Origin: Auanema rhodensis
Taxonomy: Eukaryota > Nematoda > Chromadorea > Rhabditida > Rhabditidae
Reading direction: 5' to 3'
Length of the DNA stretch: 64,000 bases
NCBI GenBank assembly: GCA_964057225.1
Contig: CAXKVF010000086.1
Coordinates: 1-64,000, forward strand
In this document: piece after piece, positions 1-13,200 of the stretch
How positions within the stretch are numbered: the stretch's first letter is position 1
Layout: each line of letters begins with the position of its first letter
Program-made: the position numbers and the translations under genes
Notes under the pieces: generated by a model
The model's database searches: none
The model's input: only the letters and a program-made list of their open reading frames with translations
Told to the model about the DNA's origin: nothing

Positions 1-60
1 GTGAAGCGAGTTACATACCAAGTGCACATCACGTGTACATTTAATTAGCATAAATCAAAG

Positions 61-70
61 TTCACGTAAA
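61..70 (+). other. TTCACGTAAA (motif 3 of the CACGT series)
   Basis: The third TCACGT of the unit starts at 62, which is 33 bp after motif 2 (29) and 65 bp after motif 1 (-3). The sequence after it (AAATTTC) loosely resembles the sequence after motif 2 (GTACATTT). This could be a trace of an older sub-repeat of about 33 bp, though the similarity is weak. Confidence 0.6.
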
Positions 71-78
71 TTTCAAAG

Positions 79-93
79 TCATGGTTACCATGA
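79..93. other. Dyad symmetry TCATGGTTACCATGA in the monomer
   Basis: CATGGT and ACCATG flank a single central T at 86, forming a 13-bp dyad at 80-92. In units with A at 93 (the GAACC or GAAGC variants) it extends to 15 bp, because T79 pairs with A93. Units with C at 93 (the GCACC variant) have only 13 bp. The dyad is conserved in nearly all units; rare exceptions are ACCCTGCACC (HOR position 4) and ACCAGGCACC (HOR position 32), which break the right arm. Confidence 0.85.
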
Positions 94-171
94 ACCAATA
101 TCAATAAAAATTTGTTTTTAGACTAATATGGACATGGGGAATCTAATTTTGAAAACCGCATCTCTTTATCT

Positions 172-181
172 TTCACGTGAA
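172..181. other. 10-bp palindrome TTCACGTGAA (motif 1, at each unit junction)
   Basis: TTCACGTGAA is a perfect palindrome with a CACGTG core, and it recurs once per unit at the start chosen here. CACGTG is the core E-box/G-box bound by many bHLH and bZIP proteins; that is family knowledge, and binding here is untested. In HOR positions 1 and 6 the unit starts GTAAAG instead of GTGAAG (for example 10210, 10914, 16018, 16898, 22178, 23058, 26578, 27458). This turns the motif into TTCACGTAAA, the same 10-mer as motif 3. Confidence 0.85.
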
Positions 182-203
182 GCGAGTTACATACCAAGTG
201 CAC

Positions 204-211
204 ATCACGTG
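204..211 (+). other. ATCACGTG, CDEI-like E-box (motif 2), example in unit 2
   Basis: ATCACGTG occupies monomer positions 28-35 and is present in almost every unit. It matches RTCACRTG, the CDEI element of budding yeast point centromeres bound by the bHLH protein Cbf1. An 8-mer with two degenerate positions is not strong evidence of homology, and the host is unlikely to be a budding yeast, so only the sequence match is claimed. Rare units lose it: CCCATCTCGTG near 4074-4084, and CATCAAGTG near 14109, 31182 and 31533. Confidence 0.75.
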
Positions 212-3200
212 TACATTTAATTAGCATAAATTAAAGTTCACGTAAATTTCAAAGTCATGGTTACCATGAACCAATATCAATAAAAATTTGTTTTTAGACT
301 AATATGGACTTGGGGAATCTAATTTTGAAAACCGCATCTCTTTATCTTTCACGTGAAGCGAGTTACATACCAAGTGCACATCACGTGTACATTTAATTAG
401 CATAAATCAAAGTTCACGTAAATTTCAAAGTCATGGTTACCATGAACCAATATCAATAAAATTTTGTTTTTAGACTAATATGGACATGGGGAATCTAATT
501 TTGAAAACCGCATCTCTTTATCTTTCACGTGAAGCGGGTTACATACCAAGTGCACATCACGTGTACATTTAATTAGCATAAATTAAAGTTCACGTAAATT
601 TCAAAGTCATGGTTACCATGCACCAATATCAATAAAAATTTGTTTTTAGACTAATATGGACATGGGGAATCTAATTTTGAAAACCGCATCTCTTTATCTT
701 TCACGTGAAGCGAGTTACATACCAAGTGCACATCACGTGTACATTTAATTAGCATAAATTAAAGTTCACGTAAATTTCAAAGTCATGGTTACCATGAACC
801 AATATCAATAAAAATTTGTTTTTAGACTAATATGGACATGGGGAATCTAATTTTGAAAACCGCATCTCTTTATCTTTCACGTGAAGCGAGTTACATACCA
901 AGTGCACATCACGTGTACATTTAATTAGCATAAATTAAAGTTCACGTAAATTTCAAAGTCATGGTTACCATGCACCAATATCAATAAAAATTTGTTTTTA
1001 GACTAATATGGACATGGGGAATCTAATTTTGAAAACCGCATCTCTTTATCTTTCACGTGAAGCGAGTTACATACCAAGTGCACATCACGTGTACATTTAA
1101 TTAGCATAAATTAAAGTTCACGTAAATTTCAAAGTCATGGTTACCATGCACCAATATCAATAAAAATTTGTTTTTAGACTAATATGGACATGGGGAATCT
1201 AATTTTGAAAAACCGCATCTCTTTATCTTTCACGTGAAGCGAGTTACATACCAAGTGCACATCACGTGTACATTTAATTAGCATAAATTAAAGTTCACGT
1301 AAATTTCAAAGTCATGGTTACCATGAACCAATATCAATAAAAATTTGTTTTTAGACTAATATGGACATGGGGAATCTAATTTTGAAACCGCATCTCTTTA
1401 TCTTTCACGTGAAGCGAGTTACATACCAAGTGCACATCACGTGTACATTTAATTAGCATAAATTAAAGGTTCACGTAAATTTCAAAGTCATGGTTACCAT
1501 GCACCAATATCAATAAAAATTTGTTTTTAGACTAATATGGACATGGGGAATCTAATTTGAAAACCGCATCTCTTTATCTTTCACGTGAAGCGAGTTACAT
1601 ACCAAGTGCACATCACGTGTACATTTAATTAGCATAAATTAAAGTTCACGTAAATTTCAAAGTCATGGTTACCATGAACCAATATCAATAAAAATTTGTT
1701 TTTAGACTAATATGGACATGGGGAATCTAATTTTGAAAACCGCATCTCTTTATCTTTCACGTGAAGCGAGTTACATACCAAGTGCACATCACGTGTACAT
1801 TTAATTAGCATAAATTAAAGTTCACGTAAATTTCAAAGTCATGGTTACCATGAACCAATATCAATAAAAATTTGTTTTTAGACTAATATGGACATGGGGA
1901 ATCTAATTTTGAAAACCGCATCTCTTTATCTTTCACGTGAAGCGAGTTACATACCAAGTGCACATCACGTGTACATTTAATTAGCATAAATTAAAGTTCA
2001 CGTAAATTTCAAAGTCATGGTTACCATGCACCAATATCAATAAAAATTTGTTTTTAGACTAATATGGACATGGGGAATCTAATTTTGAAAACCGCATCTC
2101 GTTATCTTTCACGTGAAGCGAGTTACATACCAAGTGCACATCACGTGTACATTTAATTAGCATAAATTAAAGTTCACGTAAATTTCAAAGTCATGGTTAC
2201 CATGCACCAATATCAATAAAAATTTGTTTTTAGACTAATATGGACATGGGGAATCTAATTTTGAAAACCGCATCTCTTTATCTTTCACGTGAAGCGAGTT
2301 ACATACCAAGTGCACATCACGTGTACATTTAATTAGCATAAATTAAAGTTCACGTAAATTTCAAAGTCATGGTTACCATGCACCAATATCAATAAAAATT
2401 TGTTTTTAGACTAATATGGACATGGGGAATCTAATTTTGAAAACCGCATCTCCTTATCTTTCACGTGAAGCGAGTTACATACCAAGTGCACATCACGTGT
2501 ACATTTAATTAGCATAAATTAAAGTTCACGTAAATTTCAAAGTCATGGTTACCATGCACCAATATCAATAAAAATTAGTTTTTAGACTAATATGGACATG
2601 GGGAATCTAATTTTGAAAACCGCATCTCTTCATCTTTCACGTGAAGCGAGTTACATACCAAGTGCACATCACGTGTACATTTAATTAGCATAAATTAAAG
2701 TTCACGTAAATTTCAAAGTCATGGTTACCATGAACCAATATCAATAAAAATTTGTTTTTAGACTAATATGGACATGGGGAATCTAATTTTGAAAACCGCA
2801 TCTCTTTATCTTTCACGTGAAGCGAGTTACATACCAAGTGCCCATCACGTGTACATTTAATTAGCATAAATTAAAGTTCACGTAAATTTCAAAGTCATGG
2901 TTACCATGCACCAATATCAATAAAAATTTGTTTTTAGACTAATATGGACATGGGGAATCTAATTTTGAAAACCGCATCTCTCTTATCTTTCACGTGAAGC
3001 GAGTTACATACCAAGTGCACATCACGTGTACATTTAATTAGCATAAATTAAAGTTCACGTAAATTTCAAAGTCATGGTTACCATGCACCAATATCAATAA
3101 AAATTTGTTTTTAGACTAATATGGACATGGGGAATCTAATTTTGAAAACCGCATCTCTTTATCTTTCACGTGAAGCGAGTTACATACCAAGTGCACATCA

Positions 3201-6200
3201 CGTGTACATTTAATTAGCATAAATTAAAGTTCACGTAAATTTCAAAGTCATGGTTACCATGCACCAATATCAATAAAAATTTGTTTTTAGACTAATATGG
3301 ACATGGGGAATCTAATTTTGAAAACCGCATCTCTTTATCTTTCACGTGAAGCGAGTTACATACCAAGTGCACATCACGTGTACATTTAATTAGCATAAAT
3401 TAAAGTTCACGTAAATTTCAAAGTCATGGTTACCATGAACCAATATCAATAAAAATTTGTTTTTAGACTAATATGGACATGGGGAATCTAATTTTGAAAA
3501 CCGCATCTCTTTATCTTTCACGTGAAGCGAGTTACATACCAAGTGCACATCACGTGTACATTTAATTAGCATAAATTAAAGTTCACGTAAATTTCAAAGT
3601 CATGGTTACCATGCACCAATATCAATAAAAATTTGTTTTTAGACTAATATGGACATGGGGAATCTAATTTTGAAAACCGCATCTCTTTATCTTTCACGTG
3701 AAGCGAGTTACATACCAAGTGCACATCACGTGTACATTTAATTAGCATAAATTAAAGTTCACGTAAATTTCAAAGTCATGGTTACCATGAACCAATATCA
3801 ATAAAAATTTGTTTTTAGACTAATATGGACATGGGGAATCTAATTTTGAAAACCGCATCTCTTTATCTTTCACGTGAAGCGAGTTACATACCAAGTGCAC
3901 ATCACGTGTACATTTAATTAGCATAAATTAAAGTTCACGTAAATTTCAAAGTCATGGTTACCATGAACCAATATCAATAAAAATTTGTTTTTAGACTAAT
4001 ATGGACATGGGGAATCTAATTTTGAAAACCGCATCTCTTTATCTTTCACGTGAAGCGAGTTACATACCAAGTGCCCATCTCGTGTACATTTAATTAGCAT
4101 AAATTAAAGTTCACGTAAATTTCAAAGTCATGGTTACCATGCACCAATATCAATAAAAATTTGTTTTTAGACTAATATGGACATGGGGAATCTAATTTTG
4201 AAAACCGCATCTCGTTATCTTTCACGTGAAGCGAGTTACATACCAAGTGCACATCACGTGTACATTTAATTAGCATAAATTAAAGTTCACGTAAATTTCA
4301 AAGTCATGGTTACCATGCACCAATATCAATAAAAATTTGTTTTTAGACTAATATGGACATGGGGAATCTAATTTTGAAAACCGCATCTCTTTATCTTTCA
4401 CGTGAAGCGAGTTACATACCAAGTGCACATCACGTGTACATTTAATTAGCATAAATTAAAGTTCACGTAAATTTCAAAGTCATGGTTACCATGCACCAAT
4501 ATCAATAAAAATTTGTTTTTAGACTAATATGGACATGGGGAATCTAATTTTGAAAACCGCATCTCTTTATCTTTCACGTGAAGCGAGTTACATACCAAGT
4601 GCACATCACGTGTACATTTAATTAGCATAAATTAAAGTTCACGTAAATTTCAAAGTCATGGTTACCATGAACCAATATCAATAAAAATTTGTTTTTAGAC
4701 TAATATGGACATGGGGAATCTAATTTTGAAAACCGCATCTTTTTATCTTTCACGTGAAGCGAGTTACATACCAAGTGCACATCACGTGTACATTTAATTA
4801 GCATAAATTAAAGTTCACGTAAATTTCAAAGTCATGGTTACCATGAACCAATATCAATAAAAATTTGTTTTTAGACTAATATGGACATGGGGAATCTAAT
4901 TTTGAAAACCGCATCTCTTTATCTTTCACGTGAAGCGAGTTACATACCAAGTGCCCATCACGTGTACATTTAATTAGCATAAATTAAAGTTCACGTAAAT
5001 TTCAAAGTCATGGTTACCATGCACCAATATCAATAAAAATTTGTTTTTAGACTAATATGGACATGGGGAATCTAATTTTGAAAACCGCATCTCCTTATCT
5101 TTCACGTGAAGCGAGTTACATACCAAGTGCACATCACGTGTACATTTAATTAGCATAAATTAAAGTTCACGTAAATTTCAAAGTCATGGTTACCATGCAC
5201 CAATATCAATAAAAATTAGTTTTTAGACTAATATGGACATGGGGAATCTAATTTTGAAAACCGCATCTCTTCATCTTTCACGTGAAGCGAGTTACATACC
5301 AAGTGCACATCACGTGTACATTTAATTAGCATAAATTAAAGTTCACGTAAATTTCAAAGTCATGGTTACCATGCACCAATATCAATAAAAATTTGTTTTT
5401 AGACTAATATGGACATGGGGAATCTAATTTTGAAAACCGCATCTCTTCATCTTTCACGTGAAGCGAGTTACATACCAAGTGCACATCACGTGTACATTTA
5501 ATTAGCATAAATTAAAGTTCACGTAAATTTCAAAGTCATGGTTACCATGCACCAATATCAATAAAAATTTGTTTTTAGACTAATATGGACATGGGGAATC
5601 TAATTTTGAAAACCGCATCTCTTTATCTTTCACGTGAAGCGAGTTACATACCAAGTGCACATCACGTGTACATTTAATTAGCATAAATTAAAGTTCACGT
5701 AAATTTCAAAGTCATGGTTACCATGCACCAATATCAATAAAAATTTGTTTTTAGACTAATATGGACATGGGGAATCTAATTTTGAAAACCGCATCTCTTT
5801 ATCTTTCACGTGAAGCGAGTTACATACCAAGTGCACATCACGTGTACATTTAATTAGCATAAATTAAAGTTCACGTAAATTTCAAAGTCATGGTTACCAT
5901 GAACCAATATCAATAAAAATTTGTTTTTAGACTAATATGGACATGGGGAATCTAATTTTGAAAACCGCATCTTTTTATCTTTCACGTGAAGCGAGTTACA
6001 TACCAAGTGCACATCACGTGTACATTTAATTAGCATAAATTAAAGTTCACGTAAATTTCAAAGTCATGGTTACCATGAACCAATATCAATAAAAATTTGT
6101 TTTTAGACTAATATGGACATGGGGAATCTAATTTTGAAAACCGCATCTCTTTATCTTTCACGTGAAGCGAGTTACATACCAAGTGCCCATCACGTGTACA

Positions 6201-9200
6201 TTTAATTAGCATAAATTAAAGTTCACGTAAATTTCAAAGTCATGGTTACCATGCACCAATATCAATAAAAATTTGTTTTTAGACTAATATGGACATGGGG
6301 AATCTAATTTTGAAAACCGCATCTCTTCATCTTTCACGTGAAGCGAGTTACATACCAAGTGCACATCACGTGTACATTTAATTAGCATAAATTAAAGTTC
6401 ACGTAAATTTCAAAGTCATGGTTACCATGCACCAATATCAATAAAAATTTGTTTTTAGACTAATATGGACATGGGGAATCTAATTTTGAAAACCGCATCT
6501 CTTTATCTTTCACGTGAAGCGAGTTACATATCAAGTGCACATCACGTGTACATTTAATTAGCATACATTAAAGTTCACGTAAATTTCAAAGTCATGGTTA
6601 CCATGCACCAATGTCAATAAAAATTTGTTTTTAGACTAATATGGACATGGGGAATCTAATTTTGAAAACCGCATCTCTTCATCTTTCACGTGAAGCGAGT
6701 TACATACCAAGTGCCCATCACGTGTACATTTAATTAGCATAAATTAAAGTTCACGTAAATTTCAAAGTCATGGTTACCATGCACCAATATCAATAAAAAT
6801 TTGTTTTTAGACTAATGTGGACATGGGGAATCTAATTTTGAAAACCGCATCTCTTTATCTTTCACGTGAAGCGAGTTACATACCAAGTGCACATCACGTG
6901 TACATTTAATTTGCATAAATTAAAGTTCACGTAAATTTCAAAGTCATGGTTACCATGCACCAATATCAATAAAAATTTGTTTTTAGACTAATATGGACAT
7001 GGGGAATCTAATTTTGAAAACCGCATCTCCTTATCTTTCACGTGAAGCGAGTTACATACCAAGTGCACATCACGTGTACATTTAATTAGCATAAATTAAA
7101 GTTCACGTAAATTTCAAAGTCATGGTTACCATGCACCAATATCAATAAAAATTTGTTTTTAGACTAATATGGACATGGGGAATCTAATTTTGAAAACCGC
7201 ATCTCCTTATCTTTCACGTGAAGCGAGTTACATACCAAGTGCACATCACGTGTACATTTAATTAGCATAAATTAAAGTTCACGTAAATTTCAAAGTCATG
7301 GTTACCATGCACCAATATCAATAAAAATTTGTTTTTAGACTAATATGGACATGGGGAATCTAATTTTGAAAACCGCATCTCTTCATCTTTCACGTGAAGC
7401 GAGTTACATACCAAGTGCACATCACGTGTACATTTAATTAGCATAAATTAAAGTTCACGTAAATTTCAAAGTCATGGTTACCATGCACCAATATCAATAA
7501 AAATTTGTTTTTAGACTAATATGGACATGGGGAATCTAATTTTGAAAACCGCATCTCTTTATCTTTCACGTGAAGCGAGTTACATACCAAGTGCACATCA
7601 CGTGTACATTTAATTAGCATAAATTAAAGTTCACGTAAATTTCAAAGTCATGGTTACCATGCACCAATGTCAATAAAAATTTGTTTTTAGACTAATATGG
7701 ACATGGGGAATCTAATTTTGAAAACCGCATCTCTTCATCTTTCACGTGAAGCGAGTTACATACCAAGTGCACATCACGTGTACATTTAATTAGCATAAAT
7801 TAAAGTTCACGTAAATTTCAAAGTCATGGTTACCATGCACCAATATCAATAAAAATTTGTTTTTAGACTAATATGGACATGGGGAATCTAATTTTGAAAA
7901 CCGCATCTCTTCATCTTTCACGTGAAGCGAGTTACATACCAAGTGCACATCACGTGTACATTTAATTAGCATAAATTAAAGTTCACGTAAATTTCAAAGT
8001 CATGGTTACCATGCACCAATATCAATAAAAATTTGTTTTTAGACTAATATGGACATGGGGAATCTAATTTTGAAAACCGCATCTCTTTATCTTTCACGTG
8101 AAGCGAGTTACATACCAAGTGCACATCACGTGTACATTTAATTAGCATAAATTAAAGTTCACGTAAATTTCAAAGTCATGGTTACCATGCACCAATATCA
8201 ATAAAAATTTGTTTTTAGACTATTATGGACATGGGGAATCTAATTTTGAAAACCGCATCTCTTCATCTTTCACGTGAAGCGAGTTACATACCAAGTGCAC
8301 ATCACGTGTACATTTAATTAGCATAAATTAAAGTTCACGTAAATTTCAAAGTCATGGTTACCATGCACCAATATCAATAAAAATTTGTTTTTAGACTAAT
8401 ATGGACATGGGGAATCTAATTTTGAAAACCGCATCTCTTTATCTTTCACGTGAAGCGAGTTACATACCAAGTACACATCACGTGTACATTTAATTAGCAT
8501 AAATTAAAGTTCACGTAAATTTCAAAGTCATGGTTACCATGCACCAATGTCAATAAAAATTTGTTTTTAGACTAATATGGACATGGGGAATCTAATTTTG
8601 AAAACCGCATCTCTTCATCTTTCACGTGAAGCGAGTTACATTCCAAGTGCACATCACGTGTACATTTAATTAGCATAAATTAAAGTTCACGTAAATTTCA
8701 AAGTCATGGTTACCATGCACCAATATCAATAAAAATTTGTTTTTAGACTAATATGGACATGGGGAATCTAATTTTGAAAACCGCATCTCTTTATCTTTCA
8801 CGTGAAGCGAGTTACATACCAAGTGCACATCACGTGTACATTTAATTAGCATAAATTAAAGTTCACGTAAATTTCAAAGTCATGGTTACCATGAACCAAT
8901 ATCAATAAAAATTTGTTTTTAGACTAATATGGACATGGGGAATCTAATTTTGAAAACCGCATCTCTTTATCTTTCACGTGAAGCGAGTTACATACCAAGT
9001 GCACATCACGTGTACATTTAATTAGCATAAATTAAAGTTCACGTAAATTTCAAAGTCATGGTTACCATGCACCAATATCAATAAAAATTTGTTTTTAGAC
9101 TAATATGGACATGGGGAATCTAATTTTGAAAACCGCATCTCTTCATCTTTCACGTGAAGCGAGTTACATACCAAGTGCACATCACGTGTACATTTAATTA

Positions 9201-10209
9201 GCATAAATTAAAGTTCACGTAAATTTCAAAGTCATGGTTACCATGCACCAATATCAATAAAAATTTGTTTTTAGACTAATATGGACATGGGGAATCTAAT
9301 TTTGAAAACCGCATCTCTTCATCTTTCACGTGAAGCGAGTTACATACCAAGTGCACATCACGTGTACATTTAATTTGCATAAATTAAAGTTCACGTAAAT
9401 TTCAAAGTCATGGTTACCATGCACCAATATCAATAAAAATTTGTTTTTAGACTAATATGGACATGGGGAATCTAATTTTGAAAACCGCATCTCCTTATCT
9501 TTCACGTGAAGCGAGTTACATACCAAGTGCACATCACGTGTACATTTAATTAGCATAAATTAAAGTTCACGTAAATTTCAAAGTCATGGTTACCATGCAC
9601 CAATATCAATAAAAATTTGTTTTTAGACTAATATGGACATGGGGAATCTAATTTTGAAAACCGCATCTCTTTATCTTTCACGTGAAGCGAGTTACATACC
9701 AAGTGCACATCACGTGTACATTTAATTAGCATAAATTAAAGTTCACGTAAATTTCAAAGTCATGGTTACCATGAACCAATATCAATAAAAATTTGTTTTT
9801 AGACTAATATGGACATGGGGAATCTAATTTTGAAAACCGCATCTCTTTATCTTTCACGTGAAGCGAGTTACATACCAAGTGCACATCACGTGTACATTTA
9901 ATTAGCATAAATTAAAGTTCACGTAAATTTCAAAGTCATGGTTACCATGCACCAATATCAATAAAAATTTGTTTTTAGACTAATATGGACATGGGGAATC
10001 TAATTTTGAAAACCGCATCTCTTTATCTTTCACGTGAAGCGAGTTACATACCAAGTGCACATCACGTGTACATTTAATTAGCATAAATTAAAGTTCACGT
10101 AAATTTCAAAGTCATGGTTACCATGAACCAATATCAATAAAAATTTGTTTTTAGACTAATATGGACATGGGGAATCTAATTTTGAAAACCGCATCTCTTT
10201 ATCTTTCAC

Positions 10210-13200
10210 GTAAAGCGAGTTACATACCAAGTGCACATCACGTGTACATTTAATTAGCATAAATTAAAGTTCACGTAAATTTCAAAGTCATGGTTACCAT
10301 GCACCAATATCAATAAAAATTTGTTTTTAGACTAATATGGACATGGGGAATCTAATTTTGAAAACCGCATCTCCTTATCTTTCACGTGAAGCGAGTTACA
10401 TACCAAGTGCACATCACGTGTACATTTAATTAGCATAAATTAAAGTTCACGTAAATTTCAAAGTCATGGTTACCATGCACCAATGTCAATAAAAATTTGT
10501 TTTTAGACTAATATGGACATGGGGAATCTAATTTTGAAAACCGCATCTCTTTATCTTTCACGTGAAGCGAGTTACATACCAAGTGCACATCACGTGTACA
10601 TTTAATTAGCATAAATTAAAGTTCACGTAAATTTCAAAGTCATGGTTACCCTGCACCAATGTCTATAAAAATTTGTTTTTAGACTAATATGGACATGGGG
10701 AATCTAATTTTGAAAACCGCATCTCTTCATCTTTCACGTGAAGCGAGTTACATACCAAGTGCACATCACGTGTACATTTAATTAGCATAAATTAAAGTTC
10801 ACGTAAATTTCAAAGTCATGGTTACCATGCACCAATATCAATAAAAATTTGTTTTTAGACTAATATGGACATGGGGAATCTAATTTTGAAAACCGCATCT
10901 CTTCATCTTTCACGTAAAGCGAGTTACATACCAAGTGCACATCACGTGTACATTTAATTAGCATAAATTAAAGTTCACGTAAATTTCAAAGTCATGGTTA
11001 CCATGCACCAATATCAATAAAAATTTGTTTTTAGACTAATATGGACATGGGGAATCTAATTTTGAAAACCGCATCTCTTTATCTTTCACGTGAAGCGAGT
11101 TACATACCAAGTGCACATCACGTGTACATTTAATTAGCATAAATTAAAGTTCACGTAAATTTCAAAGTCATGGTTACCATGCACCAATGTCAATAAAAAT
11201 TTGTTTTTAGACTAATATGGACATGGGGAATCTAATTTTGAAAACCGCATCTCTTCATCTTTCACGTGAAGCGAGTTACATACCAAGTGCACATCACGTG
11301 TACATTTAATTAGCATAAATTAAAGTTCACGTAAATTTCAAAGTCATGGTTACCATGCACCAATATCAATAAAAATTTGTTTTTAGACTAATATGGACAT
11401 GGGGAATCTAATTTTGAAAACCGCATCTCTTTATCTTTCACGTGAAGCGAGTTACATACCAAGTGCACATCACGTGTACATTTAATTAGCATAAATTAAA
11501 GTTCACGTAACTTTCAAAGTCATGGTTACCATGCACCAATATCAATAAAAATTTGTTTTTAGACTAATATGGACATGGGGAATCTAATTTTGAAAACCGC
11601 ATCTCTTTATCTTTCACGTGAAGCGAGTTACATACCAAGTGCACATCACGTGTACATTTAATTAGCATAAATTAAAGTTCACGTAAATTTCAAAGTCATG
11701 GTTACCATGAACCAATATCAATAAAAATTTGTTTTTAGACTAATATGGACATGGGGAATCTAATTTTGAAAACCGCATCTCTTTATCTTTCACGTGAAGC
11801 GAGTTACATACCAAGTGCACATCACGTGTACATTTAATTAGCATAAATTAAAGTTCACGTAAATTTCAAAGTCATGGTTACCATGAACCAATATCAATAA
11901 AAATTTGTTTTTAGACTAATATGGACATGGGGAATCTAATTTTGAAAACCGCATCTCTTTATCTTTCACGTGAAGCGAGTTACATACCAAGTGCACATCA
12001 CGTGTACATTTAATTAGCATAAATTAAAGTTCACGTAAATTTCAAAGTCATGGTTACCATGCACCAATATCAATAAAAATTTGTTTTTAGACTAATATGG
12101 ACATGGGGAATCTAATTTTGAAAACCGCATCTCTTTATCTTTCACGTGAAGCGAGTTACATACCAAGTGCACATCACGTGTACATTTAATTAGCATAAAT
12201 TAAAGTTCACGTAAATTTCAAAGTCATGGTTACCATGCACCAATATCAATAAAAATTTGTTTTTAGACTAATATGGACATGGGGAATCTAATTTTGAAAA
12301 CCGCATCTCTTTAACTTTCACGTGAAGCGAGTTACATACCAAGTGCACATCACGTGTACATTTAATTAGCATAAATTAAAGTTCACGTAAATTTCAAAGT
12401 CATGGTTACCATGAACCAATATCAATAAAAATTTGTTTTTAGACTAATATGGACATGGGGAATCTAATTTTGAAAACCGCATCTCTTTATCTTTCACGTG
12501 AAGCGAGTTACATACCAAGTGCACATCACGTGTACATTTAATTAGCATAAATTAAAGTTCACGTAAATTTCAAAGTCATGGTTACCATGCACCAATATCA
12601 ATAAAAATTTGTTTTTAGACTAATATGGACATGGGGAATCTAATTTTGAAAACCGCATCTCCTTATCTTTCACGTGAAGCGAGTTACATACCAAGTGCAC
12701 ATCACGTGTACATTTAATTAGCATAAATTAAAGTTCACGTAAATTTCAAAGTCATGGTTACCATGCACCAATATCAATAAAAATTTGTTTTTAGACTAAT
12801 ATGGACATGGGGAATCTAATTTTGAAAACCGTATCTCTTCATTTTTCACGTGAAGCGAGTTACATACCAAGTGCACATCACGTGTACATTTAATTAGCAT
12901 AAATTAAAGTTCACGTAAATTTCAAAGTCATGGTTACCATGCACCAATATCAATAAAAATTTGTTTTTAGACTAATATGGACATGGGGAATCTAATTTTG
13001 AAAACCGCATCTCTTTATCTTTCACGTGAAGCGAGTTACATACCAAGTGCACATCACGTGTACATTTAATTAGCATAAATTAAAGTTCACGTAAATTTCA
13101 AAGTCATGGTTACCATGCACCAATATCAATAAAAATTTGTTTTTAGACTAATATGGACATGGGGAATCTAATTTTGAAAACCGCATCTCTTTATCTTTCA

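Larger units (their letters stand above)
1..176 (+). repeat. Reference monomer (unit 1) of the satellite
   Basis: This unit is used to number positions. It contains five CpG sites (176/1, 7-8, 32-33, 65-66, 157-158), three of them inside CACGT motifs. A/T-rich tracts lie near 51-59, 66-77, 103-120 and 144-155. Short palindromes include GTGCAC (22-27), CACGTG (30-35) and the dyad at 80-92. The main polymorphic sites across the window are 93 (A or C), 95 (C or G), 99 (ATATC or ATGTC) and the tail near 163-168 (CTTTATC, CCTTATC or CTTCATC). Unit 1 itself has AAATCAAAG at 52-60, shared with unit 3, where most units have AAATTAAAG. Confidence 0.95.
1..10209 (+). repeat. Variant-rich proximal block (units 1-58) with overlapping short duplications
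   Basis: Shared rare variants show local duplications of several lengths. AAAATTAGTT occurs at 2571 and 5212 (15 units plus one inserted base). CTCGTTATC units start at 2113-176 and 4050 (12 units apart). The CTTTTTATC tails at 4739 and 5971 are 7 units apart. TAATTTGCAT at 6907 and 9371 is 14 units apart. The GTGCCCATC variant recurs at 2841, 4074, 4954, 6186 and 6714. Small indels occur near 1209 (+1), 1384 (-1), 1468 (+1), 1556 (-1) and 2981 (+1). No single HOR length explains the block. Confidence 0.8.
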
